This document shows, piece after piece, positions 53,222 through 62,167 of a DNA stretch of 64,000 nt. Within the stretch, counting starts at the first letter, position 1; each line of letters starts with the position of its first letter. Both the position numbers and the translations under genes were made by a program. The DNA is from Martinezella miluonensis (GTDB taxonomy: Bacteria; Pseudomonadota; Alphaproteobacteria; Rhizobiales; Rhizobiaceae), in contig NZ_FMAH01000034.1 of the NCBI RefSeq assembly GCF_900094545.1, forward strand, positions 1 through 64,000. Reading direction: 5' to 3'. The notes under the pieces were generated by a model, which saw only the letters and a list, made by a program, of their open reading frames with translations, was not told the origin of the DNA and did not search any database.

Positions 53222-55945
53222 CTACTGCCCCAGATTCAGCAATCGTTCCAGGTAGCTTCGCTCTTCGCTAAGCGAGGGATTGTTACTCAACCGCTCGCGA
53301 ATGGCGTCGAGGATTTCGCGGGCGCGTTGAGCTTCGATGACCTTCGGCACCATTTCCTTATCAGGACTATCCAAGGGGCCATCCCGTAGCCGGCCAAGCG
53401 GATCGCGGCCGCTTGGGCCCGTTTGTCCCGGTATTTGCCCCTGGCCTTGACCTTGTCCCTGCTGCTGCATCTGCGCCATGAGCTGGTTCATCATGTCGCG
53501 TGTGCCCTTGCGCAGAGCGTCCAGTGCGCGACCCTGGCCCTGTACGGCGCCTTCGCCGTTACCCTCGGCGAGCTGGCCTGATGCGCCCTTCATTTCCTGC
53601 TGAGCCTTGCCGTAATTCTGGTTCGGCTTCATGCCGAGTGAGCCCAGGTTTTTCTGGAGTTCGCCGAGCTGCTTGCCAAGATCGTCCTGCTGCTGGCGCA
53701 GTTGCTTCAGCGCGTCGCGCAGCTGGTCTGCCGTCATGCCATCGGTGGGATCCTTGCCCTTTTGGCCCTGCTGGTTCTGACCTTGCTGCTGATCCTGCTG
53801 GCCCTGATTGCGCTGGCCCATATCCGGGCGCATCGGATCGCCGAGATTGGGTAGCGGCTGGTCCATCAGGCCATCGCCGTCCTCGTTGGAATCGCCGCGC
53901 TGCATGCGGTCGCGCATGGCCTGATCGAGCTTGAAGGTCTGATCCATCAGCTTCTGCTGATCGCGCATGATGCGGCCGAGCTTATCCATCTGCTCGCGCA
54001 TCTTGTCATTTGCCTGGCTCTGCTGCTGCCCGGGTTGTGGCTTGCCGGCCTGGAGGCTGTTCATCAACTGCTGCAGCTCGGAGAGCATCTGCTGAGCCGC
54101 CTGGCGATCGCCGGAGCGGGCCAAGTTCTCGATCTGGTCCATCATCCGCTGCAGATCCTGCTGCCGCAGGATGTTGGCCGAGCGCTGGTTGGGCTGAGCC
54201 GGCATATTGCGAATGCGCTCCGCCAGTTCCTTCATATAGGCGTTCATCGCCTTGCGGAGCTCATCGGTCAGCTTCTTGATCTCGGCATCAGAAGCGTTGC
54301 GCTGCAGAGCGTCGGAAAGCTTCTGCTGGGCGTCGCGCAGGGCTTTTTCCGCATCGGTCAGCTGCGCATCTTCCATGCCGAGCGCGATCTGCCAGAGATA
54401 ATCGGCCGTATCCTTCAGCGAAGCCTGGGTGTTTGCGAGCTTCATGCGCGTCAGCGCCGATTTAATAGCCAGAAAGTTGCCGAGATCGGGAATGGCCTCT
54501 TCCGGGCGGATGGTCAGCGACTTGTTGAGCTCGATCGCCTCCGGCATCTTGCGGGTATCAAGCGCAAAGACTTGGCGCTCTTCAGCGACGGCGGCAGCCA
54601 GCGGCTGGCTGAAATTGCGCGACGGCAGCACCATTTCGTAGGGTGCGCTGCGGCCGGTTTGGCCCGCGCCGTCCTTGGCAACCAAGGTAATGCGGACGCG
54701 CCTGCCGGCAAGCGGATCTTGCGTCAGGTCGCGGCTCGCCAGGCCCTTGCCGTTGCGACGGTCGCGGCGGGGAATGTCCAGCTTGTATTCCGGCAATCCA
54801 TAGAGCGGGGTCGCGGCCACATCCGGAACGACAGGCACGATTTCGGCATGCGCTTCCTCGACGCCGTAATCGTCCTTGACCCTGAAGCCGAGTTCCAGTG
54901 CGCTGCTGGCGGTCGCATGCGGAATGCCATCAAAGGCGATCTCCGGCGGTTTGTCGGCGATCACATTGAAGGACCAGGACCTGCCGTTGACGGTGAGCGC
55001 GCCGCCCTTTTCAAGTTTCAGGACATGAGTGCGGGCAATCATGCCATCGGCGGCCGGCGAATTGGCATTGCCGGCTGTCGCCGGTTGTCCTGTGATGGGG
55101 CCGCTGCCGACTGGCGCTGCTTGTTTGACGGCATCGCCGACCTGTTCCGGAACCTCGACGCCCTTGCCGGTGCCGGCTGCCTGGAACAGGACCTTTTCGT
55201 CCGCCGACGTGCCGGTGACACGCACGGTGAGTTCCGAGAATTGCGGTACGTTGAGGTTGTCGCTGGCGTTGGCGACATTCCCGGTCAGGTAGATCGGTGC
55301 TTCGCCCGTGTAATAGGGCGGGGTGACCCAGGCATCGACGCGGACATCCGGATTGCTCGTCATGGAGACCGGCGCCGCGAAGACGTCGCTCAAAGAGCCG
55401 CCGTTGTTCGACATGGAAAAGCTGAAGGCCGTGACCAGCAGCAGTGCCGGAACGGCGCGTAGGGCAAAGCGGTCGTAGCGCGCGATATCCGGGCGGGGGA
55501 GGCCGGCATCCAAAGCGGCGATGCGTTCCGCCATGCGGGTCTGATGCTCGCGCCAAAGCGCGCGGGCAAAGGGGGTGTCGAGCGCGGGCTCATCCTCCTG
55601 CACGGTGACCGGCTGATGCGCGAGGCCATTGCGCTCCTCCAGCAGGCGGTCGGCCTCGCCGATGCTCGGCCAGCGCAGGCGGCGCAGCGGATGGAGGGAG
55701 AAGGCGAAACCGATGGCGAAGGCGGCAATCAGCAAATAGTGCAGAATATCCGGCGCGATGCGGAAAATGCCGAACCAGGCGGCAGACAGAAACAGGGCAA
55801 GAATGGACGCCGGCAGCAGCAGCCGCGGCAGAAGCTGCTCCGAGACCAGCACGATCCGGGCAAGGAAGCGCTTGACCGCAACCATGCGCGCCAGCGCCGG
55901 ACGGGTAGCGAAAGCACCCTTTTTAGGGTTGCTGGGGCTGGTCAT
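53222..55945 (-). CDS. TIGR02302-family low-complexity membrane protein
   Basis: 907-residue protein of the alphaproteobacterial TIGR02302 (DUF4175) family. Two or three N-terminal membrane helices (about 30-95 and 165-185) precede a periplasmic beta region (190-450), then a helical segment with DNAQ-like spacing, and a very glutamine-, glycine- and methionine-rich low-complexity tail (about 620-850; QQGQ, QGQGQ and similar runs). The end ERLLNLGQ is conserved. Function unknown; the position beside cpdR and lysA is frequent. The repeats make this a locus prone to replication slippage. Confidence 0.88.
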   Translation of the reverse strand: MTSPSNPKKGAFATRPALARMVAVKRFLARIVLVSEQLLPRLLLPASILALFLSAAWFGIFRIAPDILHYLLIAAFAIGFAFSLHPLRRLRWPSIGEADRLLEERNGLAHQPVTVQEDEPALDTPFARALWREHQTRMAERIAALDAGLPRPDIARYDRFALRAVPALLLVTAFSFSMSNNGGSLSDVFAAPVSMTSNPDVRVDAWVTPPYYTGEAPIYLTGNVANASDNLNVPQFSELTVRVTGTSADEKVLFQAAGTGKGVEVPEQVGDAVKQAAPVGSGPITGQPATAGNANSPAADGMIARTHVLKLEKGGALTVNGRSWSFNVIADKPPEIAFDGIPHATASSALELGFRVKDDYGVEEAHAEIVPVVPDVAATPLYGLPEYKLDIPRRDRRNGKGLASRDLTQDPLAGRRVRITLVAKDGAGQTGRSAPYEMVLPSRNFSQPLAAAVAEERQVFALDTRKMPEAIELNKSLTIRPEEAIPDLGNFLAIKSALTRMKLANTQASLKDTADYLWQIALGMEDAQLTDAEKALRDAQQKLSDALQRNASDAEIKKLTDELRKAMNAYMKELAERIRNMPAQPNQRSANILRQQDLQRMMDQIENLARSGDRQAAQQMLSELQQLMNSLQAGKPQPGQQQSQANDKMREQMDKLGRIMRDQQKLMDQTFKLDQAMRDRMQRGDSNEDGDGLMDQPLPNLGDPMRPDMGQRNQGQQDQQQGQNQQGQKGKDPTDGMTADQLRDALKQLRQQQDDLGKQLGELQKNLGSLGMKPNQNYGKAQQEMKGASGQLAEGNGEGAVQGQGRALDALRKGTRDMMNQLMAQMQQQGQGQGQGQIPGQTGPSGRDPLGRLRDGPLDSPDKEMVPKVIEAQRAREILDAIRERLSNNPSLSEERSYLERLLNLGQ

Positions 55946-56036
55946 CGGTCCGGTCTTCTCCCGATCTGACGTTGATGGCTAACGCGCGTTGCGATCCTTC
56001 AGATTCGCTTCTTGCGCTTTATGTCTTTGATCTTTT

Positions 56037-56081
56037 GCATGTCGTTATCGCAAAACCGCGAAACACTCTTGCGCGACATGC
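56037..56081. repeat. palindromic intergenic repeat B, copy 2
   Basis: 45 bp GCATGTCGTTATCGC...TTGCGCGACATGC, with the terminal GCATGTCG / CGACATGC inverted. Same family as 48644-48687. Confidence 0.75.
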
Positions 56082-56268
56082 TTTGGCTGTCCGTTGGGTG
56101 TTTTGGCCGGACGTCCCACACGTCCATGCTCGGGGCGCCCGGCGAGACACCATTCGAAAGAAGATAACATTCTTTGTGGCGAAGACGAGGGCAAGCGGCG
56201 CCAAAGGCTGTTTTTTCATCAAACTTCGCTGAAACGTGATCGCTTGCGCAGGGCCGGACGGGATTGCC

Positions 56269-56298
56269 CGTCTTCGCCCGCGTGCATGGGCGAAGACG
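56269..56298 (-). terminator. strong hairpin downstream of lysA
   Basis: Perfect 11-bp stem CGTCTTCGCCC / GGGCGAAGACG (56269-56279 and 56288-56298) with an 8-base loop, beginning one base beyond the lysA stop codon. It lacks a U-tract on the minus strand, so termination would need help or it protects the mRNA end. Confidence 0.5.
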
Positions 56299-56299
56299 A

Positions 56300-57571
56300 T
56301 TATCCCTTGAGCCAGGCGGGAATCGAATCCAGCGCGATCAGCTCCTCATAGGTGCCGCGCGGGCGGATGACATGGAATTCGTTGCCCTTGACCAGCACTT
56401 CCGGAACCAGCAGCCGGCTGTTGTAGGTGCCAGCCTGCACGGCGCCATAAGCGCCGCCGGAGCTGACGGCCAGAAGATCTCCGGGCTTCGGCATCGCCAT
56501 GTCGCGATCGAGCGCCAGATAGTCGCCCGTCTCGCAGACCGGGCCGACGACATCGGCCTTGATGCGCGGCGCGTTGGCATCGCTGACTGCGACCGGACGG
56601 ATCTCGTGATAGGCCTCGTAGAGCGTCGGGCGGATCAAGTCGTTCATGGCGCCGTCGACGATGACGAAGCTCTTGTTGCCGGCATCCTTCACGTAGATGA
56701 CTTCGGTTACCAGAATGCCGGCATTGCCGACGATCAATCGGCCCGGCTCGGTGACGATCCTGCAATTGAGGCCGCGCAGCTGGTTCTTGACGATCTGCGC
56801 ATAGGCTTCAGGCAAGGGCGGCGGATTGTTGTCGTCGCGATAGGGGATGCCGAGGCCGCCGCCGATATCGACGTGATGGATGTCGTGACCGTCGCCGCGC
56901 AGGGTTTCCACGAGATCGCGCAGCAGCTTGAATGCATCGTCGAACGGCTGCAGCTCGGTGATCTGGCTGCCGATATGCATGTCGATACCAGTGACCTTGA
57001 TGCCCGGCAGGCTGGCGGCGCGACTGTAGACGGCGCGGGCGCGCTCCCAGGAAATGCCGAACTTGTTTTCCTTCTTGCCGGTCGAGATTTTCGCATGCGT
57101 GCGGGCATCGACATCAGGGTTGATACGGAAGGAAACGGGCGCGACCTTGGCGGCGCGGACGGCGCGCTGGTTCAGCACCTCGAGCTCGGGCTCGGATTCG
57201 ACGTTGAAGCAGTAGATGCCGGCTTCGAGCGCGACATCCATTTCCTGCGCCGTCTTGCCGACGCCGGAGAACATGATGCGGCTTGCCGGAATTCCAGCAG
57301 CCAATGCACGGCGCAGTTCGCCCACGGAAACCACGTCGACACCGGCGCCGAGGCGGCCGAGCGTCTTCAGCACCGCCTGGTTGGAATTGGCCTTCATGGC
57401 GTAGCACACCATGGCGTCGACATCGTCGAAAGCGTCGGAGAAGACCCGGTAATGTCGCTCCAGCGTCGCGGTCGAATAGACATAGAACGGGGTGCCGACC
57501 GTCTTGGCGATCTCTGAAACCGGAACATCCTCAGCGTAGAGGATGCCGTCTCGATACTGAAAATGGTTCAC
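56300..57571 (-). CDS. lysA: diaminopimelate decarboxylase
   Basis: PLP enzyme of the alanine-racemase-like barrel, last step of lysine synthesis from meso-DAP. 423 residues. The PLP lysine is in YAMKANSNQAVLK (about residue 60), the glycine loop and HIGSQ motif are MHIGSQITEL, followed by the DIGGGLGIPY loop, and the EPGR phosphate site in VTEPGRLIVGNAG; the active-site Cys is in PVCETGDYLA. It is downstream of lptM with 13 bp between, so both are one operon with argH. Confidence 0.96.
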   Translation of the reverse strand: MNHFQYRDGILYAEDVPVSEIAKTVGTPFYVYSTATLERHYRVFSDAFDDVDAMVCYAMKANSNQAVLKTLGRLGAGVDVVSVGELRRALAAGIPASRIMFSGVGKTAQEMDVALEAGIYCFNVESEPELEVLNQRAVRAAKVAPVSFRINPDVDARTHAKISTGKKENKFGISWERARAVYSRAASLPGIKVTGIDMHIGSQITELQPFDDAFKLLRDLVETLRGDGHDIHHVDIGGGLGIPYRDDNNPPPLPEAYAQIVKNQLRGLNCRIVTEPGRLIVGNAGILVTEVIYVKDAGNKSFVIVDGAMNDLIRPTLYEAYHEIRPVAVSDANAPRIKADVVGPVCETGDYLALDRDMAMPKPGDLLAVSSGGAYGAVQAGTYNSRLLVPEVLVKGNEFHVIRPRGTYEELIALDSIPAWLKG

Positions 57572-57584
57572 GGACGATGCCTAT

Positions 57585-57776
57585 TTAGAGAAGCGGATCG
57601 AGGAAGAACTTCTTGTCCGGATTCGGCTCCTTGGTCGGCTTGGAGACGTCACCGCCCTTGGTCGCGTGCGCACTCGGCGGGTCGAGAGGGCCTTTGCGGC
57701 CACATCCGACGACGGCAAGGCCGACGACCGAAAGCACGACGGCCAGGCGGATGATGTGCGGCATGTTGATCTGCAT
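57585..57776 (-). CDS. lptM: LptM-like lipoprotein (LPS translocon maturation)
   Basis: 63-residue lipoprotein. The lipobox precedes Cys25 (VVGCGRKGPLDPP), and this CGRKGPL motif is the hallmark of LptM/YifL, which mimics LPS and helps disulfide maturation of LptD in the outer membrane. The tail is Lys/Pro-rich. ATG at 57776 with AGAGGATT before it; a start 7 residues upstream is possible. Sits between argH and lysA, the order also found in other alphaproteobacteria. Confidence 0.87.
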   Translation of the reverse strand: MQINMPHIIRLAVVLSVVGLAVVGCGRKGPLDPPSAHATKGGDVSKPTKEPNPDKKFFLDPLL

Positions 57777-57874
57777 CGAAATCCTCTTGGGCGACAAACG
57801 CGAAAGTCACTCTTCTTAGCGAAATTTCCCGCGCTTGTGCACCCCGATTGTTTGAGTGCGTTTGCGTCGTCGTC

Positions 57875-59275
57875 TCAGTTGCGGGCGCGCCAGAAGGCGA
57901 TCTGCTTGCGCACTTCTGACGGTGCCGTGCCGCCGAAGCTCTTGCGGCTGGCGACGGAGGCTTCGACCGTCAGAACATCGAAGATCTTGTCGGTGATGGC
58001 GGGGTGGATCGCCTGCAGCTCCTCGAGAGACAGCTGGGCGAGCTCGCAGGACTTGCTTTCGGCAAGCGCCACGGCGCGGCCCGTGACATGGTGCGCGTCG
58101 CGGAAGGGCAGGCCTGCCTCGCGCACCAGCCAGTCGGCGAGATCGGTTGCGGTCGAATAACCGGAGCCGGCGGCGGCCTTCATGCGCTCTGTGTTGATCG
58201 TCATGTCGCGCATCATGCCGGTCATGGCGGCAATTGCCAGCTCGAGGCTTTCGGCAGCGTCGAAGACCTGCTCCTTGTCTTCCTGCATGTCCTTGGAATA
58301 GGCGAGCGGCAGGCCCTTCATGATGGTCAGGAGCGCCACCAGAGAGCCGTTGATGCGGCCGGTCTTGGCGCGCACGAGCTCGGCTGCATCCGGGTTTTTC
58401 TTCTGCGGCATGATCGAGGAGCCGGTGGAGAAGGCATCGGACAGGCGCACGAAGCCGAATTGCGGCGTCGACCAGATGACGATCTCCTCGGCAAGCCGTG
58501 ACAGATGCATGCCCGCGATGGCAGCGATCGACAGGAATTCAAGGGCGAAATCGCGGTCGGAGACCGTGTCGATCGAATTGCGGGTGGGCTCACGGAAGCC
58601 GAGCGACTTGGCCGTCATGTGGCGGTCGATCGGGAAACCGGTGCCGGCGAGTGCGGCGGCGCCGATCGGCGATTCGTCCATATGCTCGATGGCGTGGCGA
58701 ACGCGCGAGCGGTCGCGGCCGAACATCTCGACATAGGCCATGCAATGATGGCCGAAGGTGACGGGCTGCGCCGTCTGCAGATGGGTGAAGCCGGGCATGA
58801 CGGTTTCGGCATGTTCTTCGGCGCGGTCGAGGAAGGCCGCGATCAGCTCGGTCAGTGCCTGTTCGCACTTCTGCAGCTCTTCCTTCACCCAGAGGCGGAA
58901 ATCGAGGGCCACCTGGTCGTTGCGCGAGCGGGCGGTGTGCAGGCGTCCGGCGGCGGGGCCGATCAGCGTCGCCAGCCGCGCCTCGACGTTCATGTGGATG
59001 TCCTCGAGGCGGCGGGAGAATTCGAAATTGCCGCTCTCGATCTCTGACAAGATCGTGTTCAGGCCGTGAACGATCTTGTCTTTATCCTCGGTTGAAATGA
59101 TGCCTTGATGGGCGAGCATGCTCGCATGCGCGATTGAGCCGCGGATATCCTGTGCAAACAGCTTCTTGTCGAAACCGATCGAGGCATTTATCTCCTCCAT
59201 GATCGCCGCGGGGCCGGAAGCGAAACGCCCGCCCCACATCTGGTTGGAGGATTTGGTGTCCGTGCCGTCAGTCAT
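57875..59275 (-). CDS. argH: argininosuccinate lyase
   Basis: Final step of arginine synthesis: argininosuccinate to arginine and fumarate. 466 residues, usual size. The fumarase/aspartase superfamily signature GSSIMPQKKNPDAAELVR is present (GSSIMPQKKNP core), as are HTARSRNDQVALDFRL and MPGFTHLQTAQPVTFGHH, split here as TARSRNDQ and GFTHLQTAQPVTF. Start at 59275 (MTDGTDT) after AGGTGG; the 11-residue extension upstream reaches into tlpA. Only 23 bp separate it from the divergent tlpA start. Confidence 0.96.
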   Translation of the reverse strand: MTDGTDTKSSNQMWGGRFASGPAAIMEEINASIGFDKKLFAQDIRGSIAHASMLAHQGIISTEDKDKIVHGLNTILSEIESGNFEFSRRLEDIHMNVEARLATLIGPAAGRLHTARSRNDQVALDFRLWVKEELQKCEQALTELIAAFLDRAEEHAETVMPGFTHLQTAQPVTFGHHCMAYVEMFGRDRSRVRHAIEHMDESPIGAAALAGTGFPIDRHMTAKSLGFREPTRNSIDTVSDRDFALEFLSIAAIAGMHLSRLAEEIVIWSTPQFGFVRLSDAFSTGSSIMPQKKNPDAAELVRAKTGRINGSLVALLTIMKGLPLAYSKDMQEDKEQVFDAAESLELAIAAMTGMMRDMTINTERMKAAAGSGYSTATDLADWLVREAGLPFRDAHHVTGRAVALAESKSCELAQLSLEELQAIHPAITDKIFDVLTVEASVASRKSFGGTAPSEVRKQIAFWRARN

Positions 59276-59298
59276 GAGATGCCCACCTGGAGAATGAA

Positions 59299-59964
59299 AT
59301 GACAGCAAAGAAGCCGTTCGGTCTGCCGTCCATGAAACTCGTTGTACTTGCTGCCGTCGCTGGGATTATTGCCGGTGCGGCAGCGGTATACGTGAAGGAG
59401 GCGGGGTATGGCAATGGCGTTGGTGAAACGGCATCGGCCGATCAATGCAAGACGGCAAAGGATCGCGCTGCGGCCCTGACGCCTTTCACCAAGGGACAGG
59501 TCGCAGCCATGAGCGCGGCGCCGGTGCCGATATCGCTTAAGGATGTTTCGTTCAAGGGTGCCGAGGGGCAACCGCTATCAATCGGCAGCTTTGCCGGAAA
59601 GACGCTGCTGCTGAACGTGTGGGCGACGTGGTGCGTGCCGTGCCGCGAGGAAATGCCGGCGTTGAACGCGCTCGAAAAGAGCGTCGGCAGCGACAAATTC
59701 GAAGTGGTTGCCGTCAATATCGACACGGGCGACGAGGAAAAGACGAAAGCCTTCCGCACGGAATATGCCATCGACAAGCTTGGCTACTATCGCGACAACA
59801 CCATGGGCGTGTTCAATGTGCTGAAGAAGCAGGGGCTGGCGTTCGGCCTGCCGGTGACGCTGCTCATCGACGACAAGGGCTGCCTGATTTCAGCGATGAA
59901 CGGCCCGGCTGCCTGGGACAGCGAGGATGCGAAGAACCTGGTGAAGGCGGCGGCGGGGATCTAG
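59299..59964 (+). CDS. tlpA: TlpA-like membrane-anchored thiol:disulfide protein
   Basis: 221-residue thioredoxin-fold protein anchored by one N-terminal helix (about residues 11-35) with the domain in the periplasm. Active site WCVPC in NVWATWCVPCREEMP, and a cis-proline segment GLPVTLLIDDKG. TlpA is a reductant for cytochrome oxidase copper assembly in rhizobia. GGAGAATGAA precedes the start. It is divergent from argH; the TAG stop forms part of the repeat that follows. Confidence 0.9.
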   Translation: MTAKKPFGLPSMKLVVLAAVAGIIAGAAAVYVKEAGYGNGVGETASADQCKTAKDRAAALTPFTKGQVAAMSAAPVPISLKDVSFKGAEGQPLSIGSFAGKTLLLNVWATWCVPCREEMPALNALEKSVGSDKFEVVAVNIDTGDEEKTKAFRTEYAIDKLGYYRDNTMGVFNVLKKQGLAFGLPVTLLIDDKGCLISAMNGPAAWDSEDAKNLVKAAAGI

Positions 59965-60065
59965 AGCATTTCCGCTTTTCTTCGAATCGCGAAAACGCTC
60001 TATCTTCTTGTTTCTTTACGCATTCCGGACGGAAAACCACTGCGCACTTTTCCTGGAAATGCTTT
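59963..60065. repeat. RIME1-like two-palindrome intergenic repeat, copy 3
   Basis: Nearly the same sequence as 23526-23633: AGAGCATTTCC, TTCTTCGAATCGCGAAA, then GCATTCCGGACGGAAAAC and ACTTTTCCTGGAAATGC. Starts inside the TAG stop codon of tlpA. Confidence 0.85.
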
Positions 60066-60183
60066 AAGCGGCCTTTCTGGCTCATCATCCGCGCGTGAAA
60101 AGCCGCTCTGCCCTCATCCTTGTGCGCAGGCCAAAGGCCGGAGCCTCGAAGGGCGAGGGTCGGCCTCAAGGGTGCCGAAAAGA

Positions 60184-61062
60184 TTATCGTGTCGGAACCG
60201 GTACTTCGCCGCGATAATCGTAGAAGCCGCGGCCGGATTTGCGGCCGAGCCAGCCGGCTTCGACATACTTAACCAGCAGCGGGCAGGGGCGGTACTTCGA
60301 ATCGGCGAGCCCGTCATGCAGCACCTGCATGATCGAGAGACAGGTATCGAGGCCGATGAAGTCGGCGAGCTGCAGCGGCCCCATCGGATGGTTGGCGCCG
60401 AGCCGCATCGCGGTGTCGATCGCGTCGACCGTGCCGACACCTTCATAGAGCGTGTAGATCGCCTCGTTGATCATCGGCAGCAGGATGCGGTTGACGATGA
60501 AGGCCGGGAAGTCCTCGGCGACGGTGATCGTCTTTTCCAGCGAGCTGACATATTCCTTGGCGGCGGAGAAGGTGGATTCGTCGGTTGCGATGCCGCGCAC
60601 CAGTTCCACCAGCTTCATCACCGGAACCGGATTCATGAAGTGAATGCCCATGAAGCGTTCCGGCCGGTCGGTGGCGGAAGCCAGGCGGGTGATCGACAGC
60701 GACGAGGTGTTGGTGGCAAGCAGCGCCTCGGGCTTCAGAACCGGGCACACCTGGGAATAGATCTTGCGCTTGACGCTTTCATCCTCGGTCGCAGCTTCGA
60801 TAGCGAGATCGACCTGGGCGAGATCGTTGAGATCGTTCGACCCGGTGATACGGGCAAGCGCTGCCTTGCGGTCCTCGTCGCTGGTCTTGCCGGAGGTGAC
60901 CTGGCGCGCGAGGTTGCCGTTGATGGTGGCAAGCCCGCTTTCGATACGATCCTGCGACAGATCGTAGATGTGAACCTTGTAGCCGGCCATGGCGGATACG
61001 TGGGCGATCCCGCAGCCCATCTGGCCCGCGCCGATAATACCGATCGTCTTCAGCGAACTCAT
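60184..61062 (-). CDS. hbdA: 3-hydroxybutyryl-CoA dehydrogenase
   Basis: NAD-dependent 3-hydroxyacyl-CoA dehydrogenase of 292 residues. Rossmann loop IGIIGAGQMGCGIAH (residues about 7-21), the catalytic region NTSSLSITRLA and GIHFMNPVPVMKLVE (catalytic His in IHFMNP), and the C-terminal helical domain with RILLPMINEAI. Acts in butyrate/beta-oxidation or polyhydroxybutyrate turnover. Start at 61062 with GGGGAG ahead. It is the third gene after etfB-etfA, same strand, 148 bp apart. Confidence 0.92.
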   Translation of the reverse strand: MSSLKTIGIIGAGQMGCGIAHVSAMAGYKVHIYDLSQDRIESGLATINGNLARQVTSGKTSDEDRKAALARITGSNDLNDLAQVDLAIEAATEDESVKRKIYSQVCPVLKPEALLATNTSSLSITRLASATDRPERFMGIHFMNPVPVMKLVELVRGIATDESTFSAAKEYVSSLEKTITVAEDFPAFIVNRILLPMINEAIYTLYEGVGTVDAIDTAMRLGANHPMGPLQLADFIGLDTCLSIMQVLHDGLADSKYRPCPLLVKYVEAGWLGRKSGRGFYDYRGEVPVPTR

Positions 61063-61210
61063 TGCCAACTCCCCGGCGGCGCGCTCTTGGCGGTGCGCTA
61101 TGCTCTTAACCACAAATTTGCCGGGCCATTTCTAGCCCGGCCCAGATTGATAGACCTATAAGAGACGATTTTCCAGTCTCTCGCAACTGCGAGAAAAATA
61201 ATCGGCGCGA

Positions 61211-62140
61211 TCAAAGCGCCTTTTGCAATTCCGGTAAGGCTTCGAAGAGGTCTGCGACGAGGCCATAGTCGGCGATCTGGAAGATCGGGGCTTCCTCGTC
61301 CTTGTTGATGGCGACGATGACCTTGCTATCCTTCATGCCGGCCAGATGCTGGATGGCGCCGGAAATGCCGCAGGCGATGTAGAGCTGCGGTGCGACCACC
61401 TTGCCCGTCTGGCCCACCTGCCAGTCGTTCGGCGCATAGCCGGCATCGACGGCAGCGCGCGATGCACCGACGGCAGCACCGAGCTTGTCGGCAACGGGAA
61501 GGATGACTTCGCGGAACTTTTCCGCCGAGCCGAGCGCGCGGCCGCCGGAGATGATGATCTTGGCGGATGTGAGCTCCGGACGGTCGGACGTCGACAGTGC
61601 ATCGCCGACGAAGGTCGAGAGACCGGGGTTTGCAGAGGCAGACACGCTCTCGATCGATGCGTTACCACTTGCGTCAGCGGCGGCAAACGACGCCGTGCGC
61701 ACGGTGATCACCTTCTTGGCATCGGTCGACTGCACCGTCTGGATGGCATTGCCGGCATAGATCGGCCGCTTGAAGGTGTCGGCCGAAACCACTTCGATGA
61801 TTTCCGAGACCTGGGCGACGTCGAGCAGGGCGGCGACGCGCGGCAGGACGTTCTTGCCGACCGAGGTCGCAGCCCCGATGATGGTGTCATAGGCACCGGC
61901 CAGCGAAACGATCAGCGCCGCCAGCGGTTCGGCGAGATTGTTGGCAAGGCTCGCATCCTCGGCAACCAGCACCTTGGCGACGCCGGCAAGCTTTGCCGCC
62001 TGCTCGGCCGCAGTCTTGGCGCCCGCGCCTGCCACCAGCACATGAATGTCGCCGCCGATCTTGGTGGCAGCCGTCAGCGCCTTGGCGGTCTGGTCGGAGA
62101 GGTGGGCATTGTCGTGATCAGCCAGAAGAAGAATGGCCAT
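61211..62140 (-). CDS. etfA: electron transfer flavoprotein, alpha subunit
   Basis: Alpha chain (309 residues) of ETF, which collects electrons from acyl-CoA dehydrogenases and passes them to ETF-ubiquinone oxidoreductase. The FAD-binding C-terminal domain is evident in SGGRALGSAEKF, VGASRAAVDAGYAPNDWQVGQTGK (of which GQTGKVVAP is the core) and CGISGAIQHLAGM. Adjacent to etfB by 27 bp; one operon. A 7-bp palindrome (61179-61194) lies between it and hbdA. Confidence 0.95.
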   Translation of the reverse strand: MAILLLADHDNAHLSDQTAKALTAATKIGGDIHVLVAGAGAKTAAEQAAKLAGVAKVLVAEDASLANNLAEPLAALIVSLAGAYDTIIGAATSVGKNVLPRVAALLDVAQVSEIIEVVSADTFKRPIYAGNAIQTVQSTDAKKVITVRTASFAAADASGNASIESVSASANPGLSTFVGDALSTSDRPELTSAKIIISGGRALGSAEKFREVILPVADKLGAAVGASRAAVDAGYAPNDWQVGQTGKVVAPQLYIACGISGAIQHLAGMKDSKVIVAINKDEEAPIFQIADYGLVADLFEALPELQKAL

Positions 62141-62167
62141 GATGTCTAACTCCTCGTTCGGACTGGT

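Larger units (their letters stand above)
55946..56299. other. 354-bp gap between the TIGR02302 gene and lysA
   Basis: No gene. It contains the second copy of repeat B (56037-56081), an A/T-rich stretch near 56150-56220, and the lysA hairpin (56269-56298). Whether the promoter of the TIGR02302 gene lies in the left part is not visible. Confidence 0.6.

Noticed and set aside
53400..54150. CRISPR-like tandem repeats
   Set aside because: The repetition is codon-level glutamine/glycine coding in the TIGR02302 gene, without regular spacers. No CRISPR array exists in the window.
61179..61194. Palindrome TCTCGC-AACT-GCGAGA between etfA and hbdA as a terminator
   Set aside because: The A-run follows on the wrong strand for the minus-strand operon, and hbdA seems to belong to the same transcript.
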